From Bryum argenteum (taxonomy: Eukaryota > Streptophyta > Bryopsida > Bryales > Bryaceae): a DNA stretch of 64,000 bases. The notes below the pieces were generated by a model. It saw only the letters and a program-made list of their open reading frames with translations, was not told where the DNA came from and made no database searches. The position numbers and the translations under genes were made by a program. Position 1 is the first letter of the stretch. Each line of letters begins with the position of its first letter. The stretch covers positions 9,122,345-9,186,344 of the forward strand of contig CM073326.1 of assembly GCA_037043015.1 (NCBI GenBank), read 5' to 3'. Positions 1 through 13,514 of this stretch are shown in pieces.

Positions 1-88
1 GGAGAAGCTTACTTGTTCCTTTATTGACACTCTTTATGTATCCTTCATTACACTAGATTGTTTACTTTGGGTGGTTGTATGTTCTCAG

Positions 89-2541
89 GATTCAAAGAGC
101 CGGTAGTATCTTCGACTTCCGTCTTTCCCACAGTTTCGTCGGCTGATTTGGCCTCTGCTGGCATGCCGACTCGCTCTGAAAGAGAATTTCTTCTTGTCCC
201 TCCTGCTTCAACCATGTATAGAGATAGCAGTGGCGTTGATACTGCGGACCGAGACCATTTGGGGGGTCAGTCATTTCCAGTGACTTCAGGAGTCTCTCCT
301 TCGACGAATTTAGTCGTATTTAATCCATCTGAACATCAGATACCAGCATCTGATGCTCCTTCAACGAATGTCGTTTTCGATCCATCTGAAGGTCCTGCAG
401 ATCCTCCAGCAGTACCCGAAGACTTCTCCAGAGTTCCAGTGCCGCAAAGTGGGAGAGGCGAAGGGTGGCCCTACGCTCCACAGGGATGGCCAAAACATGA
501 AGATAAGTGGGGTTGGAGAGTGGGAAAGCGAGCATCAGGGACCTTTTTTTGGATCGATCGTTACGTGTCGCCGCCAAGCAGCCTTATTAGGGGGCAAAGA
601 GCCATCGAATTCGCCAGTCGAAAGAGCCTTGTTGAGTATTGTAAGCAAACCTTCCCCCAAATGACCGACTCTTCTAACATCTTCAAAGCGTTCGACTGGA
701 AGATTCCTGCACCGAAGAATTTGGAAGTTCCTGACAACAAGCGGGTGGGGTCAGCCAAACGGGAAGCCACTGGCAAACGAGACAAACCAACAGATGGGGA
801 GGATAACTGGCTCATGTCAAAGAGACAGTGCCGTGCAGGGAATCCACATTGCACGCTCACGAAGGGGAAGAACAATGTCTCCGAATCTGCGGAGAGCTTG
901 ATCTGTCACATATGCTGCTTAGAGCCTGACTTCTGCCGGGAGTGTAAATGCATACTCTGCTGCAAGTCTTTTCCACCAAACATCGATGATGTTGTTGTGG
1001 TTCGATGCCTCAACCATCCTGTTCCTGGACAAAGCTTGTGCGGACACGCAGCCCACCTCGAGTGTGCATTAAACGCTCAGTTAGCCGGCGTGATCAAGAA
1101 GAACGGGCTTAATTTAGAATACATTTGCCGACGTTGTGACAGGAAGACGGATCTGAAAGGTACTGTAGTTCAAATGGTAGAAGCTGTAGGTCGAAACGCT
1201 TCACAATCCACCGTTGAGAATGTTCTCCAACTTGCGCTGCGAACCGTGCAAGACCCGGAAGACGAGCCTCAGAGTCCTGCAAGAACTTGGGCGGCTTCGA
1301 TTACTGATGCTCTTAAGAAGATTCAAGAGGGAGCACCCACTCTCGAGGTTTACAAAGACTTGACCATGGAGCTCAATGGGCTTCAAGCAGGTGATTCCAT
1401 CAAGAGCTGAAATTCACCATTTAGTTTGTCGATTGCTTATCCCAGACATTTGGAGAATAACATGAGCTAATGTTGTTTCAGGCCACGGGGTCCCACATGA
1501 AGGTCCCGACTGGTGAGTGAACGACTAACTGTGCATTTTCTTGGAACCTTGTTGCCATCGTAGAGGATCTGTAAACAAAGTTCCCCTTCAATGACGAGAA
1601 GTGCTATTGCTTTGGACCTTAGAATGGATAGTGCTCCTGAGTTTTGACTTTGGCGTGCGATTACCGGCACAGGAAGGTCTCGAGCGACGGAACGGGCAAG
1701 AGCACTGGAGGCTCCAATGCATCCTAATGAACTGAGTCCGGCACATTTCATGCCCGTGAGCACTCTTGATCCGCCCACCATCCCTTTCCAAAAGAGGCCT
1801 GTTACCAAACAATCGGAGGTTCCCAATCATATTTTAAACGATGTGCGCATGCTCCCGATTATGGATATGCTTAGTCGCTTGGAAGAGAGCCTGCACAAGC
1901 CCCCAACTTTAGAATTGAATGATCACGTCAAAGAATGCCAAGGTATGGTAGATAGGGTGAGGGCAGCAGCTTATCCGTTTAAGCCTCCTTACAGCTCCAG
2001 CGCAGAGAAGGTTTTGAAATCAGATGAATCCAAACCTGCGAGTCCTTCTCCAGTCGTGACGATATCATCCAGTACTTCTTCTGAAGCCACTAGAAGCCAA
2101 AGTGCATTCAGCTCGCAGGATGGAGCTGCAGAGGAGGAAGTAGAGCTGCCTAGTGTTGAGCCGGCAAGGGATCTGGCAGCAGGCTTGGGAGCTACGTACG
2201 AAGCTAAGTACGAAGGTCAGATCAGAGAGGCTCTAGAGAAGCTACAGAGGGCGCAAGCAGAAGAGTATGTTAGGGCAGAAGCAGCATTGCATGTCCAGAA
2301 GAACCTTCTTATTGACGAGTACTCTAAGCTGAATCAAAAATTAGCTGTTGAGCATCAGGTGTTCGCACCGAGAGCAACAGATCCTCCCACAAAATTTGTG
2401 GTGGCTCAGTTACAGAAAGCGCACGACGAACAGATCGTATTTGACTCTATGCTCGATATCTCGCTTGGCTTTGGTCGCGTCCCCAAGGAGCTCTTACTGA
2501 AGTACTTCAAGTGGGCACCTCCTGCCACTGATCAGGCTTAA
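89..2541 (+). CDS. OBERON-like PHD-finger protein, 3' part (5' exons lie outside the window)
   Basis: Two coding exons fit: 89-1390 (acceptor TTCTCAG at 82-88) and 1673-2541, joined in phase 1 across a 282-bp intron. The first exon holds a Cys/His-rich module at about 895-1175 (C-x2-C, then CRECKCILCC, then CGHAAHLECAL, then YICRRCDRKTDL). This matches the Oberon-type PHD finger of plant OBE1/OBE2/TITANIA nuclear proteins, which act in meristem establishment and chromatin-linked transcription. The second exon encodes a Ser-rich linker and a charged coiled coil (about 2190-2370), as in that family's C-terminal half. Bases 1-88 are intron, so the N-terminus is unseen. The small alternative exon 1482-1511 breaks the phase and was not used. 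The VEL/VIN3 family has a related PHD finger but lacks the CGHAAHLECAL spacing seen here. Confidence 0.8.
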
Positions 2542-3669
2542 GGAAAAGGTCTTTTACGAATCCTCATGTACATTTTTTACCTCAGAAAAAACTCATTAAT
2601 CAGGTGCCTGCCTCAAGTCCTAAAATGGACTATGGGGATTGAGGTAACCTTTGATGGTTGTTAGCGGAAAGCAAGCGAGACAACTTTGGTAATCCTGATG
2701 AGCTTATATATGACCTACTTGAGGGATTCCTCTGAAGTTCGAGCATGTTGGGCTTTCTTTAACTTGTGTTACAATGCAGACGTGATAAGTCTGTGTAAAT
2801 TCTGAGAGCAGTCATTGAACACGACAAATGGCCATTGCCGAAATTGGAGCTGAAATTGCAGTTGAGAATCTATGGTCCGAATTGTGGAGGAATGGTGTAC
2901 TGATTACGGTGAGGCTCAGGTTATAGAGCAGCATTTATTATGAGGTCTCCTATCCCACAAGTTACCGATGTGTCATATGATGTTGAGTGCAGTGCAGTGC
3001 AAGTTACCTTAATTCCTCATATTCCTTTTTGGCATAAGGCAATACAAGATGTACCTGGCATGGTGTCAAGTAGAGTGAGATTCATTGTGCTTCTTTGAAA
3101 TAAAGGTTAGTTTAAGGTCTTGAGGCAGGCATTTTGACAGAGAAAGATGATCTTCTGTACTCTCAGATTCATTAGATCCAGTCCAATCTCATTAACAGCT
3201 GCATTGACAAGCTTGTCCATCACATATAAAACAATCACAAGTACGTGTCCTCGTCCAAGCTGTCATGATGTTCCGAGTAAGACATCTATTGTATCACAAT
3301 AACAGGTACCTTCCATAAGAGAAGATAATCTATCAGCCATCCTGAAAAATATCGTAATTACATGTAAAGAAATCAATATTATCCACCAGGTCCTGCAATC
3401 AATTCCAAAGAAGTGATCCCTTTTCATATGACGAGACTCCATGACTGTATGGCGCAAAAAATAAATCCGATTTCAGTCGGACTGAATCTGAATCGTAGTT
3501 CAGATTCAAGTTGGTTTAGTGATTATTATTATGCCGAATGCCAACTCTGGAACATGATCAATCCCAAAACGTAATTATCCAATTTACACCCTTTCCAAGT
3601 CCTAATGTTTCTCCTTTGATTACCGTTAACACCATTTGGAAATTGATGTACCTTCTATCTACCTTCTAT
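2542..3669. other. Convergent intergenic interval
   Basis: This lies between the stop codons of the OBERON-like gene (+) and PEX19 (-), so it should hold both 3' UTRs. I see no coding potential, terminal repeats or RNA gene in it. Confidence 0.6.
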
Positions 3670-5861
3670 CTACATGATGCTGCAATTTCCTGGACCTCCA
3701 AGAGGGTCTGCTCCCGAAAAATCTGGTAGCCTGCCACATACAACTCAATCAATGTTACCGCCTTTGCATCATCCTCCCCGCTCAAGTAAGTATTCTCATA
3801 GATCACGAATCCCACAACATGCTCCTGCCGCCTTTAATCTGATTCATAGCGTCTCTATCACTACACTTAACTCCTACAGTTAGGTCGCTGATCATTCAGC
3901 TTCACTTGTTAACAGAGCAGGAAGCTTACACTGGCAAGCCGTCTTCTCCGAGCTCCAGTCCAGGTGCAAGCTCCCGGACGATATCTGGAGGTGGTTGCCC
4001 ACACTCTTGCATGCTCTGCATCAGATCCACTATTTTCTGAAAATCGTCTGGTGTCGTTTCATAAGCATGGCACAACTGCTTGATGAAGTCGTATTGTCTC
4101 ATGTAGCGCGCCCTGTCCTCGCTGCTGAGCTCCGCCTTATGCGTCTCCAGCCACTCCGGGTACCGCTCTCCTATCTCCTTCATCGGCTCGTACAACACTT
4201 CCTTCGACAGCAGTTGCCGCATCATCGTATCCATCAGCCCCTGCATATCCTGCACACCCACCCGGTATAAGATCATCACATACAGAGGATGGACCAGCAT
4301 TGAGGCATAAGAGAGCTCCCACTACTGTAAGCTGCTAGGGATTACCTGACTTCCGCCTAGAGCTTCGAACTGCTTCACGAAGCTTTCCATGTCGTCGGCC
4401 TCCGCGGGAGCTGCATCTATGTTCTCAACCGTATTCCGTGTCTGCTCGGCCAGTTTCTGCAGAGTTGCTGACAACGTCGTCTCCGGCTTCGACTGGGCAC
4501 TTCCACCACTGACATGTTTATCTTTTGATCCCTTACCACCTGCTTTCTTCTTCCCAGACGACAGCGATGGTAGCCCCGTGCCCAATCCTTGTCCTAGAGT
4601 AGCCTTTGTTACTGCACTCGACTGCGAGCCACTTCCTCCTGAAGACCTGAGATCATGCCCATTTTCAGAATCTCCACAACCACATCGTATGCCATACTAA
4701 TATGACAAATCGTATGACAAATGCCTTATGTCCTACTTCCTCCATATGTACTATCTAGACTCATTCAACTACTTCACAATCAGGGTAGAAAAAAAGTAGC
4801 AGAAAATGATCTTACTTTGAACTCACGCCACCACTCACGCCCCGGAAATCATCCAAAGCACCTGCAAACTCAAAAACGAGCTCCATTCATCAGAAAGATC
4901 ATACAATTACGCCACCGCTCGCCTCTCATCTCCACCATACCGAGTCTACAATATAAGAAAACTCTGACCAGAACCAATGAAGTGCAAACCTCACCGACAA
5001 GCATGAATTCGTCACTCAAACAAAGATACACTGATAAACATCCAATTTCCAGAATTTCAAACAGGAAACCTACACCCTGCATCTCTCTCTAAGGGCAAGG
5101 AATCAACTCAGCTCGCACAATTGTTCCCAGTGACTACGTATACTAGAATTCAGAATTATACTTTTCATACAGCATTCAAATGCTTAAGTCCTCTGCAGCC
5201 AGTAACATACAGCCATACAGCCATACAATAGATCTCCTAACCTCAAGGCTCATCAACAAGTTGCTTTCCACAACAGGCACTTAAGCTTCTACGCCATGAA
5301 TCTCGTCAACCCTAACGTAAAACCCTAATGACGAGACTCGAATTCGCACCAGAATCGCATTATGCATTCTGCTAACGCAACACGAAACTACGCCTGCTCA
5401 ACCCACCCACGGGAAGGACAATTCCGATTCTCGACAAGAGGAAGCAGACCGAATCTCGTAAAAGATCAAGATAAGCTTTCCTGTTTGAAAGCTCGAACAC
5501 AGCTTAATTTCATAATTCACGTTTCTTCCGTCTTCGTAGACAATCGCAGCCACTAATTGGATTATATATTGCCATGTAGAATTCGCTACAAAACCCTAAA
5601 ACCTCTTCAGGCTCTAATGAGTCTGCGGACTCGATAAGAGAAAGAGAATTGATAGAATCTTAACAGGGGAACGAACAAACGGAAGAGGAAAGTCCGTTCG
5701 TAAGCATGGCACTCCACTGCGAACTCAAATCTCCATGAAAATTGTTAGATTAGAGGCTCAAAAGAAGAGCGAGAAGCAGGGCAGAAACGCAAGGGGGCAT
5801 GAAGAGGGCAGAGTCACGTACTATCGAGTAAATCGTCGTCGAAATCCTCGTGGTCGGCCAT
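3670..5861 (-). CDS. PEX19: PEX19, farnesylated peroxisomal membrane-protein chaperone/import receptor
   Basis: Five exons fit with GT-AG ends and unbroken phase: 5822-5861, 4816-4861, 4346-4646, 3930-4249 and 3670-3730, giving 255 aa, the usual plant PEX19 length. PEX19 binds newly made peroxisomal membrane proteins in the cytosol and docks on PEX3. The N-terminus has the acidic PEX3-binding start (MADHEDFDDDLLDS, then ALDDF). A Gly/Ser/Lys linker follows, then the helical cargo-binding domain (ESFVKQFEALGG, then DMQGLMDTMMRQLLSKEVLY). The last exon encodes 20 residues ending in GNCSIM, a CaaX box (CSIM) for farnesylation. Reading through the donor at 3929 would stop after LPV and lose the CaaX, so the splice decides the C-terminus. 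The start ATG is at 5861. Intron 1 is about 960 bp. Confidence 0.95.
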
Positions 5862-7152
5862 CTCGAACGAGCGCAATTCCTCGACCGACTGCCTGCGGTG
5901 GAGTGTGCCGTGCCGAATGGTGAATTGTAGACGACGAATACAAGTGGACGAATATCGTCCGACTTTCGTCGTCGTCTAGAAAACGAAAGGCTTCGTTCGT
6001 TATTCAGCTGCTCTCTTCCTTACCGATTGTTGTATTTTGAACTAGTATATCCCTTGTCCTCCGGACACGCAAAAAAATAGTATTTGATTAATTCGTGAGT
6101 AAAATCTGATTTGTCCTGATGTATCAACTATTTATTTGGTCCTCTTTAAAAACTACCCCCTATCCTTGGTTCTCTCGTTGATGGTTCCTCCTAGTTTTTA
6201 AGATTTATAGCATGTCCTATGTTCTCTTCTTCTCGTTTTCCCATGCTTTTGAAGATTTATAGCATGTCATCCACTTCCTAGTTCCCTTATTTCCTTGTTC
6301 CTAGTTCCCCATCTTCTGTTTTGGTTCCCCATTCTTTATTGTTCTGCAACTGAACCATTCTGATCTTAACAAATACACCAATGTGTATGAGTACGAAATG
6401 TCAGATGTGGTGTGACAAAATGGCACATAGATAACGCTATTTTGAGGTTTCTAGCACTAAAATTATAATCAGTTCTCAATGAAATTGAGAATCTTTTGGA
6501 TGATCAGTTACTTTCGTGGCCTGTCATAACCAAATTGGAGGAAACGGAAAACTGTGGTAGTTGTCAAATGCAGTCTCTTGCCAAGAAGTTGCACCAGTTA
6601 GTTGCATGTCTGCAGAAGAATTGGAGCTTTACTGATAACTATCCTCCGAAATTCAATTTGTTCTCACCCCTACTTAGTAGAACCTCTTTCAACTTGAATC
6701 GGTTTTTCTCTCTGGAATCCACCTGTTCAAAATGAACCAACTGCACGTTCTCGCACTTGATTAGAATTTCTGATGCAAAGGTGGGAACGGTTTTCCTGTA
6801 AGTTGAAAAAAGCCCTAGCCTTTAAGGTCCTTTTGTTTATGAGCTCTTGGCATCACCAGGTCGGTCATTTGTGTGTAGCAAAACCATCGTGAACCAACAT
6901 TCTCTGTTGATTGCTGTTTTGTGGACGAATTGCGCAACGTGATGACAGTTTCTGGTGTCTGATGGTGATTTCTGGTGTATGTGATGATGCAATGAGACCT
7001 TGTTGTGAATGATCAGCTCCAATGTTGATGATGTTGTTGATGATGATGAAGCGGCTCTCTTTCCGTGGTCAGTGGATGACTGGTGATGGTTGTGAGGCAG
7101 GCAACAGGATTGTGGGTTGAGACAAAGGTATCGTTACAGTAAATTGGTGATC
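5862..7152. other. Divergent intergenic region between PEX19 and the QCR10-like gene
   Basis: The interval holds the PEX19 5' UTR and promoter (reading left), and the promoter and leader of the next gene (reading right). ORFs here are short and lack similarity to anything I know. An acceptor-like GGCAACAG at about 7109 suggests a leader intron for the downstream gene. Confidence 0.45.
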
Positions 7153-7335
7153 ATGGCGAAGGAGAACTTTCTGAGTTCGCTCATGAACATGCTTCCGAGG
7201 GCCTTGAAGCCGCAGAATCGAGACTGGGAGGCAATGGTGCTGTGGAGTGGCGCATCCGTGGTGGGCACATTCTGGCTCATTCAGCCGTGGGATTGGTTGA
7301 GTGAGCAGATCTTCGGCCCCGAGGAGAAAAAATGA
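7153..7335 (+). CDS. QCR10-like small subunit of mitochondrial cytochrome bc1 complex (complex III)
   Basis: A 60-aa protein begins at ATCATGGCG (7153); the frame is open farther upstream but without an earlier ATG. It has an amphipathic N-terminus (MAKENFLSSLMNMLPRALKP), one predicted membrane helix around residues 25-43 and a charged C-terminus ending GPEEKK. The pattern KP, Trp, then a Gly/Ala-rich helix leading to W-x-I-Q-P-W-D-W-L resembles plant QCR10 (about 57 aa), a single-span subunit at the edge of complex III in the inner membrane. Plant QCR10 likewise has W-x-x-Q-P-F-x-W-[IL] and an acidic/lysine tail. Other single-span mitochondrial proteins cannot be excluded at this length. No intron is needed within the CDS. 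Confidence 0.65.
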   Translation: MAKENFLSSLMNMLPRALKPQNRDWEAMVLWSGASVVGTFWLIQPWDWLSEQIFGPEEKK

Positions 7336-8958
7336 GCCCTGGAGGCTCCAAAAGTGGTTGTTGCTCTTCTTCGGCGACAGATGCATGTGTTAGATCTTTT
7401 GCATGGAAGGTTAGGTCATTGTCAGAATAGTTGGTTACAAGATGAACTGCAATGCAATGCAATTGCATGATTACCTAGCGGCACCAGTTATGATCCATCG
7501 AAATGGTTGATCCTAACATGCCCAAGAATGGTCCATTTGTGTTTTGTTACTGAGACGAGGAAGCTGAATTTGCAGCTATCAATGTATGCAGACACCGTTT
7601 TCCGGTGACATTCAAGGGTATGTCATATTTCCTCGAAGTATTTGCTGTGACTTTTGAGTAACCGGACGTTAGACTCTGGTTTTTGCAGTTGCTTAGTTTT
7701 CTTTTGTGGGAAGTTCTATGATGTATCAATCCCTTCTTCTAAGAGTTCCATGAATCTTAGACAATTATAGTGTCAATAATTCTAACAGTTTGCTTATTAT
7801 GTTTGGATTCTCTGATGTTTGAATGGAGTAACCTTAGGATGAGTGTTTGTTGATAGTAACGCTGACATAATGTAAAATGTACAGTTCTTTAAATGCGTGA
7901 GGTCTAACTTGAGTTGCTTTCTTGCAATGCTTTGGCAATTTAGTTTTTTGTTAAATGTGGCACATAACTTCACAAGTTTTTTCTCAATAATTTTTTACAA
8001 GATTATGACAAAGCCTCATAATATTTAGCTTCAAAAATATAAGTATGCATCATAAATTGCCATAAATTTATGAATCTGATATATGGGGATGAAAAAAATG
8101 AAACAAAAGTTCTCATCTAGACCTGATGTAGACGTGATGTAGACTATAGATGATGAATAACCTATTCAAATTTCTTATTTACAACTACTGCGTTTTTTGA
8201 CGAAACTTAATAATATTCATTATTCACCTTCAATCATATAGGACGTTTTGAAATTATCTTGTATACTTCCAAGAAGTCAATGAGAGGCTTTATTTGTTGA
8301 GATTATATGAAGAGATCATCCAAAGAAATTCATCATATGCAACATATCTAGGAAATCAATTTATAAGCTGTATCATCATATCTTGTTCAAAATTTTAGAT
8401 TAAATGGGTTCGATCTAGATATTGTAGTTTATGAAATGGAGTTACTTTTCAAACTAATCAGTGTTTGGTTCAATAAAAGTACAATAGTTCCTATAAAAAA
8501 GTAGTAGAAATAATGTTTAGAAATCTGTAATGATAAAAGAGTGCATATGCAAACTAAGTCTCAAATCAATCACAATCAATTATTATAACCATTTGATTTG
8601 CTCTAATTTTTACTAACGTAGCAGGTGAAAAGAGTGCTTATTCAAATTATGTCTTGGATGACATTAGACAAGATTATTTTTAATCATCACATTTCCACAA
8701 ATTTTGATTAATCTACTCTAAAACACAAGTAGAGGTTCAAGAAAAAATGAAAATGATTATAAGTGATTTTATTGCCGTTGGAGACATTTTAAACTAGCAC
8801 CCTTTCATTATTACAAAAAATTAATTTTAGAAAAACTTTGAGAAACTATTTCTACTAGTTTATAGATTGATGTTTATAGAGTTAGGTTAAATGTATGCTT
8901 GTAGATAACTGGTTGATAAAATGAAATTAAAAATTGTGTCTCTGACCTTTGACCATCT

Positions 8959-9068
8959 TAACGTTTTCAACCATAAAACCATATGGCTCATGTTCGTTAT
9001 CAAGTCACTCAAGTGTAACATTTAACGTTTTCAATCATAAAACCATATGGCTCATGTTCGTTATCAAG
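8959..9068 (+). repeat. Direct duplication of about 45 bp, two copies
   Basis: Copy 1 (about 8959-9004) and copy 2 (about 9023-9068) both read TAACGTTTTCAA then CATAAAACCATATGGCTC and TGTTCGTTATCAAG, with one substitution. They sit in AT-rich non-coding DNA that repeats GTAACATTGTAAG-like words. Confidence 0.75.
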
Positions 9069-10762
9069 CGTAACATTGTAAGGCCCGTTCTCAAGCGTAA
9101 GATCGTAAGACCTCTTCATTGTAAAACTCTAGGCTTGTTCACATGTTGCTCGTTTTAACTTAACAATTTTAAGCCTTAGATTGTCAGGTACGCCTTAGAC
9201 AAAAAGACATGTTTATAGTAAGATGCATGCATAATCTCAAGCCTGCGATCATATAACCTGTTGATTATAAGATGCATGCTTGTCATTGCATTCATACATC
9301 TTTATCGTAAGACAAATACCAAAATCAGTGGAACTTGTTGTTTTTTGTTGCGGATTGTATTTTATCATATATTACAGTGTAATATGGAATGATTGAAGTT
9401 GTGCATGAATCTTGTAAAATAATAAAAACAAAAACATATATTTACTCCTTAACAACTACATATGTTAGATTCTTCTTATTTTTGTACATAAATATCTAAA
9501 AACAAGATAAATAGTTTTTTTGAGAAAATATGAAATGTTTATGTTTGGAAGTTCATACAAATTTAAATAGGGTATCTTATCTCATGAAGGTCTAGTTTTT
9601 TATATTTAAATGAAATATTGGAAACGTAGATTTTTAATAAAAACAAATTACATAATGACTCCCCTCAGCTCCTATTTCACATGCAAACAAATGGTTGTTA
9701 AATAAAGAATCATGTGTGCACAATTGATTTTAAAATAGACAAATCTTGATTTGTACGCTTTAATTCTACTACAGTTCTTTATCTAAATCATATAATCTCT
9801 TTGGAAAAAACTTGTTGACTTTAAGGGGTACATCAATAAAGCAAGAGAAATTAGTAAGAAGACTAACTTAGTTCTGAGATTGTTTTATTGGCATGCTAAA
9901 GCTTTATTAGCAAGAGGGGCTTGAACTTCATTTGTTGTATCCTTAAGAGGTTGAGTGTCTATATTTAAAAATTTCTCTAAACACCTCATCATTATCTCTT
10001 CATGTAGTGGGTGCCTGGTGATATAATGAAATTTCAAAAAATATATAATAACAACACAAGTAACATTCAATTGTACAAAATTGTCCAAAATCTATTGGGA
10101 ATGTTATCAAAATGAATATATTATGACAATAACGTACATGAAAAAATTATATGACAATCTGCTAAACAAATAATAATACTGTAAAATATGATAGTTATTA
10201 TGATTGATTTATGATTTTACAATGAAAATTTTTACCTAGAAAACATAATTGCAATAGTGCTATATTTTTCATGATTAGCTTCTACTACAGTAAGGGTTTC
10301 ATCATAAAGTAAATTTTTTTATGAAAACACAAAATTATATACTCTAGTCTATGCAAATACAAATTTATTAGCAAGTCAATCTTCTACATCATGCTACAAT
10401 ATATCTTCCACCACCAACAAAATCCACTGGTTTAATGAGTATGAGTTTTGATTTATGTCCTAATTCCTTGTGTTTTGAGTTGAAGAAGGAGACGAGATTT
10501 AATGAAGAGGATGGTTTTATCAGAGGGTTCATAACAAGTTTTTAAAATAATGAAGACAACTCCAAACATAAATATCCTAAACCATGCTCATCTAAAGTAA
10601 GAGGCACAGTAATTGCTCAAATATAAATTTGGCAAGCTCATTAGCAAATAGTCAAGCGTAGAAGATGTGCAAAGGATGTAGGAAATTGGATCAATAGGAA
10701 TCATACTTTTAGTATTAATCTTGAATAACTTATGAATCAACAAAGGCTTCGGCACAAAGACA

Positions 10763-10852
10763 CATGCAATTACTTTGATATCTTCCAAGAAACTCTTATT
10801 CCACCAACATGCAATTTCTTTGATATCTTCCAACCAACTCTTATTCCACCAA
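10763..10852 (+). repeat. 45-bp tandem duplication
   Basis: Two adjacent 45-bp copies (10763-10807 and 10808-10852) share CATGCAATT, CTTTGATATCTTCCAA and AACTCTTATTCCACCAA, with four differences. They create a low-complexity ORF that I do not regard as a gene. Confidence 0.8.
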
Positions 10853-11639
10853 CATTAACAACACCGCCCCTTGGGCATGTAATACCACCCCTCTCCAATT
10901 TTACAACACCCCTCCTTCTAGGTGATATCACCTCTCTCCTCCTCATGAAACTCATAGAATGTAGTAAAGGAAATTTTTTAAGTTGTAATAAGAGTGTTAA
11001 GAGGCTCACGTTTGGAGAGAGTTATTATATCACTTTGTTATATAACCGAATAATATTTACATTCACTCAAAGATAAAGAGTTGATGAGAAACAAATAGTC
11101 GATACGGGTGGAGATCGAAGCATTGATGGAAATTTAAAAGTTATTATTATGGACATGCATCAGTGTATCATTATCTTAAACCTTGAGCTTGATCTTATAC
11201 TTCAAGAGCGTGGCTTTATATTTTAAAAGCGTGAAGAGCTCTCCACAAGCACGAAAAGAAGTGCTCCAATAAGTAGCACAAGATGCTCTTTTTTTACAAA
11301 TTTGGTGTCAAAGTGAAGTGTTTTGTAGCAACACGTCCAACATGGAAGCCCACACCAAATCTAGGGATCATGCCGTACGAGTTCAACATAAGCCAATCCT
11401 TAGAATTTATTATTGCACAAATCATGGCTTCAAGGGCTCGACTTCCTCTCCACTCACCCTCTTTTACTCTTTTAGGGGTGAATTGGGATTATCACCAATA
11501 GGATTCCAAGAGTTTAGGCGGGTGGTTTTAACATCCGTGAACAATTGAGCACATGATGTTCTATTGACTCTTCCAACATTACCGCAACAATGCTAATGGC
11601 GAGATGAAGCTGAGTTGCTTGTAGAACATATTCTGCAGC

Positions 11640-12010
11640 AAGTTTTAGACGAGTCATTCATGGAAACCCAATGGACTATCGACTTGCTAGGACTACTGAC
11701 TTTCCCACATACCTTCAGGCTCCAAATGATTCGGCAGGACTACCGACTTTCCCACATACCTTCGAACAATACTACTTCCACCTCTCGAGGGTGGACACTA
11801 TAACTACGCTGGTTCTACCTAGTCACAAGTGCCTTGAAGATACTTGACATAGTATCCCCCAAAGGGCTTTGAGGTACCACATAACAAGGTCCAAGGACCC
11901 CCCACAATGATTGGGTGGACTATAGTGGTGAGCACCGCGCCAACATGGGGATTAGAATCCACGACCTCTTCATTGGGGGCCCAAGCCCTAACCACCAAGC
12001 CAAGGCTTGA
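11640..12010 (-). mobile_element. tRNA-derived SINE, minus strand
   Basis: On the minus strand, starting near 12008, the sequence reads TTGGCTTGGTGGTTAGGGC (an A-box-like tRNA element, 12003-11986). About 30 bases on comes GGATTCTAATCC (a diverged B box, 11960-11949). The spacing matches the RNA polymerase III promoter of a tRNA-related SINE head. The body continues toward lower coordinates through CTTGTTATGTGGTACC to about 11800 and possibly 11640, where a 43-bp segment with CGACTTTCCCACATACCTTC is duplicated. The tail is not clearly defined. A and B boxes have drifted, so this looks like an old copy. Confidence 0.6.
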
Positions 12011-13514
12011 TTCTTACTCTCACTTTCAAATTTCAATATACTCATGGTATAGAGTAGAACAATCAATGATCGGTGCACTGTAGGTATTGAAGCTCTTGTA
12101 ATCTAGACAGAGGTACATAATAGCTTCATCATACAACAATACCATGTATTCAATGAGAACATTAAGTGTCACTTTTGGGCATCATTTTAAGAACACCTAT
12201 AGTTCTGACTTCAGGAAATCATATATCATTATAGAAGAGTCTAAAAATGATGATTCTATTGAAGATGCAAATGAAAACAAGGAGAACACAAAGTAAGCAC
12301 CAAGAAGATAGACACAAAAAGAGAGGAGGTACAAGGAGAGACGAAATGAATAATACTTCTCTCATAGGTCCAAACTTGGTGGTATCTTACACTAGTGACT
12401 CAACTAGCTACAAGACAAAGGAGGCCAAAATTCTTGTCAGATTCCACTTGCTTTTGTTGACTCCTTGCGCAGAAATTGCTTGCATTGGTGACATACCTCT
12501 AGATTTCTTGTGCTGAAAACTGCACCATTATTGACCACCTTACTATAAAAAACTTCTCACTCCTGAAAATTGCACCATTATTGGCCACCGTACTATGAAC
12601 CGCTTCTCACTCTCTCTAATATGTTCCACTCCCAAAAATTCATAACAAAATGAAGATAATTCAAAATCCAAATGCTCTAAATTCCTACAAATTTTGCACA
12701 TATCTCAAAATTGATTCCCTCAGCCACACCGCAATAAAGTCGTCAATAATAAAATAAAGTTGTCAATAATAAATTTGAGCCACCTCCCTTTCCTTCTTGT
12801 AGACCCATCATCAAAATATCACCTCATCGCCTCGCAAGTACCGTCCTCAGCACCAAGAACCAACATCTGACATCTGTATCACATAATATAACTTTCTATG
12901 GTACCTCCACCGCTGAGCACAGAACACGTCCCATGAAAAGCAAAAACACAACCCAACCTGATTGCTTTCGCAAAAAGCAACATTGACAACATTGCAAAAA
13001 GCAGAAATACATGATTCTTCACAATAAAACAATAACATTGATATGTGAAAACAAAAGAGCACCGATCCAAACTGGACGGAGCTCAAACAATATATACGCA
13101 ATATATTGCTGAAACATTACGACATATACACTAACTAAACAGATTCAAAGTTCAGATTCTACGGCCACCAAACAGATTCCATACGAATGAAATCCAGGGA
13201 GCAGCAAAAGACTTCTGTGGTCACTTCTGTAGTCTATACTACTGTACATGGGTGTCGAACGTACCACCCACCACCCATGGTCACTGTAAAAAAATGAGAA
13301 CCTTGGAGGGGGCAAACTGTTTGAACAGCTACAATTGTCTATGACTACAGTACAGTACACCTGTTTTCTGAGACAGAGGAATATCTAGACAGCAGAAATT
13401 GTGATGTACAAGTGAGTGTTTGAAGCCAACGCCCCCTGTGTATGTTCAGCTAACTATGTTTTACCCGCCCCCGTTGATCACATCCATGCACGTGTACATG
13501 GTGTCTATCACACA

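Noticed and set aside
1482-1511. Extra small exon in the OBERON-like gene
   Set aside because: It has good splice-like ends, but joining it breaks the phase with the last exon, whereas direct joining of 1390 to 1673 works.
3926-4300. PEX19 ending at the in-frame stop after LPV
   Set aside because: A good donor lies two bases after the Val codon begins, and a downstream exon restores the phase and supplies the family's CaaX ending.
10732-11076. 114-codon ORF as a gene
   Set aside because: Its sequence is a product of the 45-bp tandem duplication and low-complexity Pro/Leu codons in AT-rich DNA.
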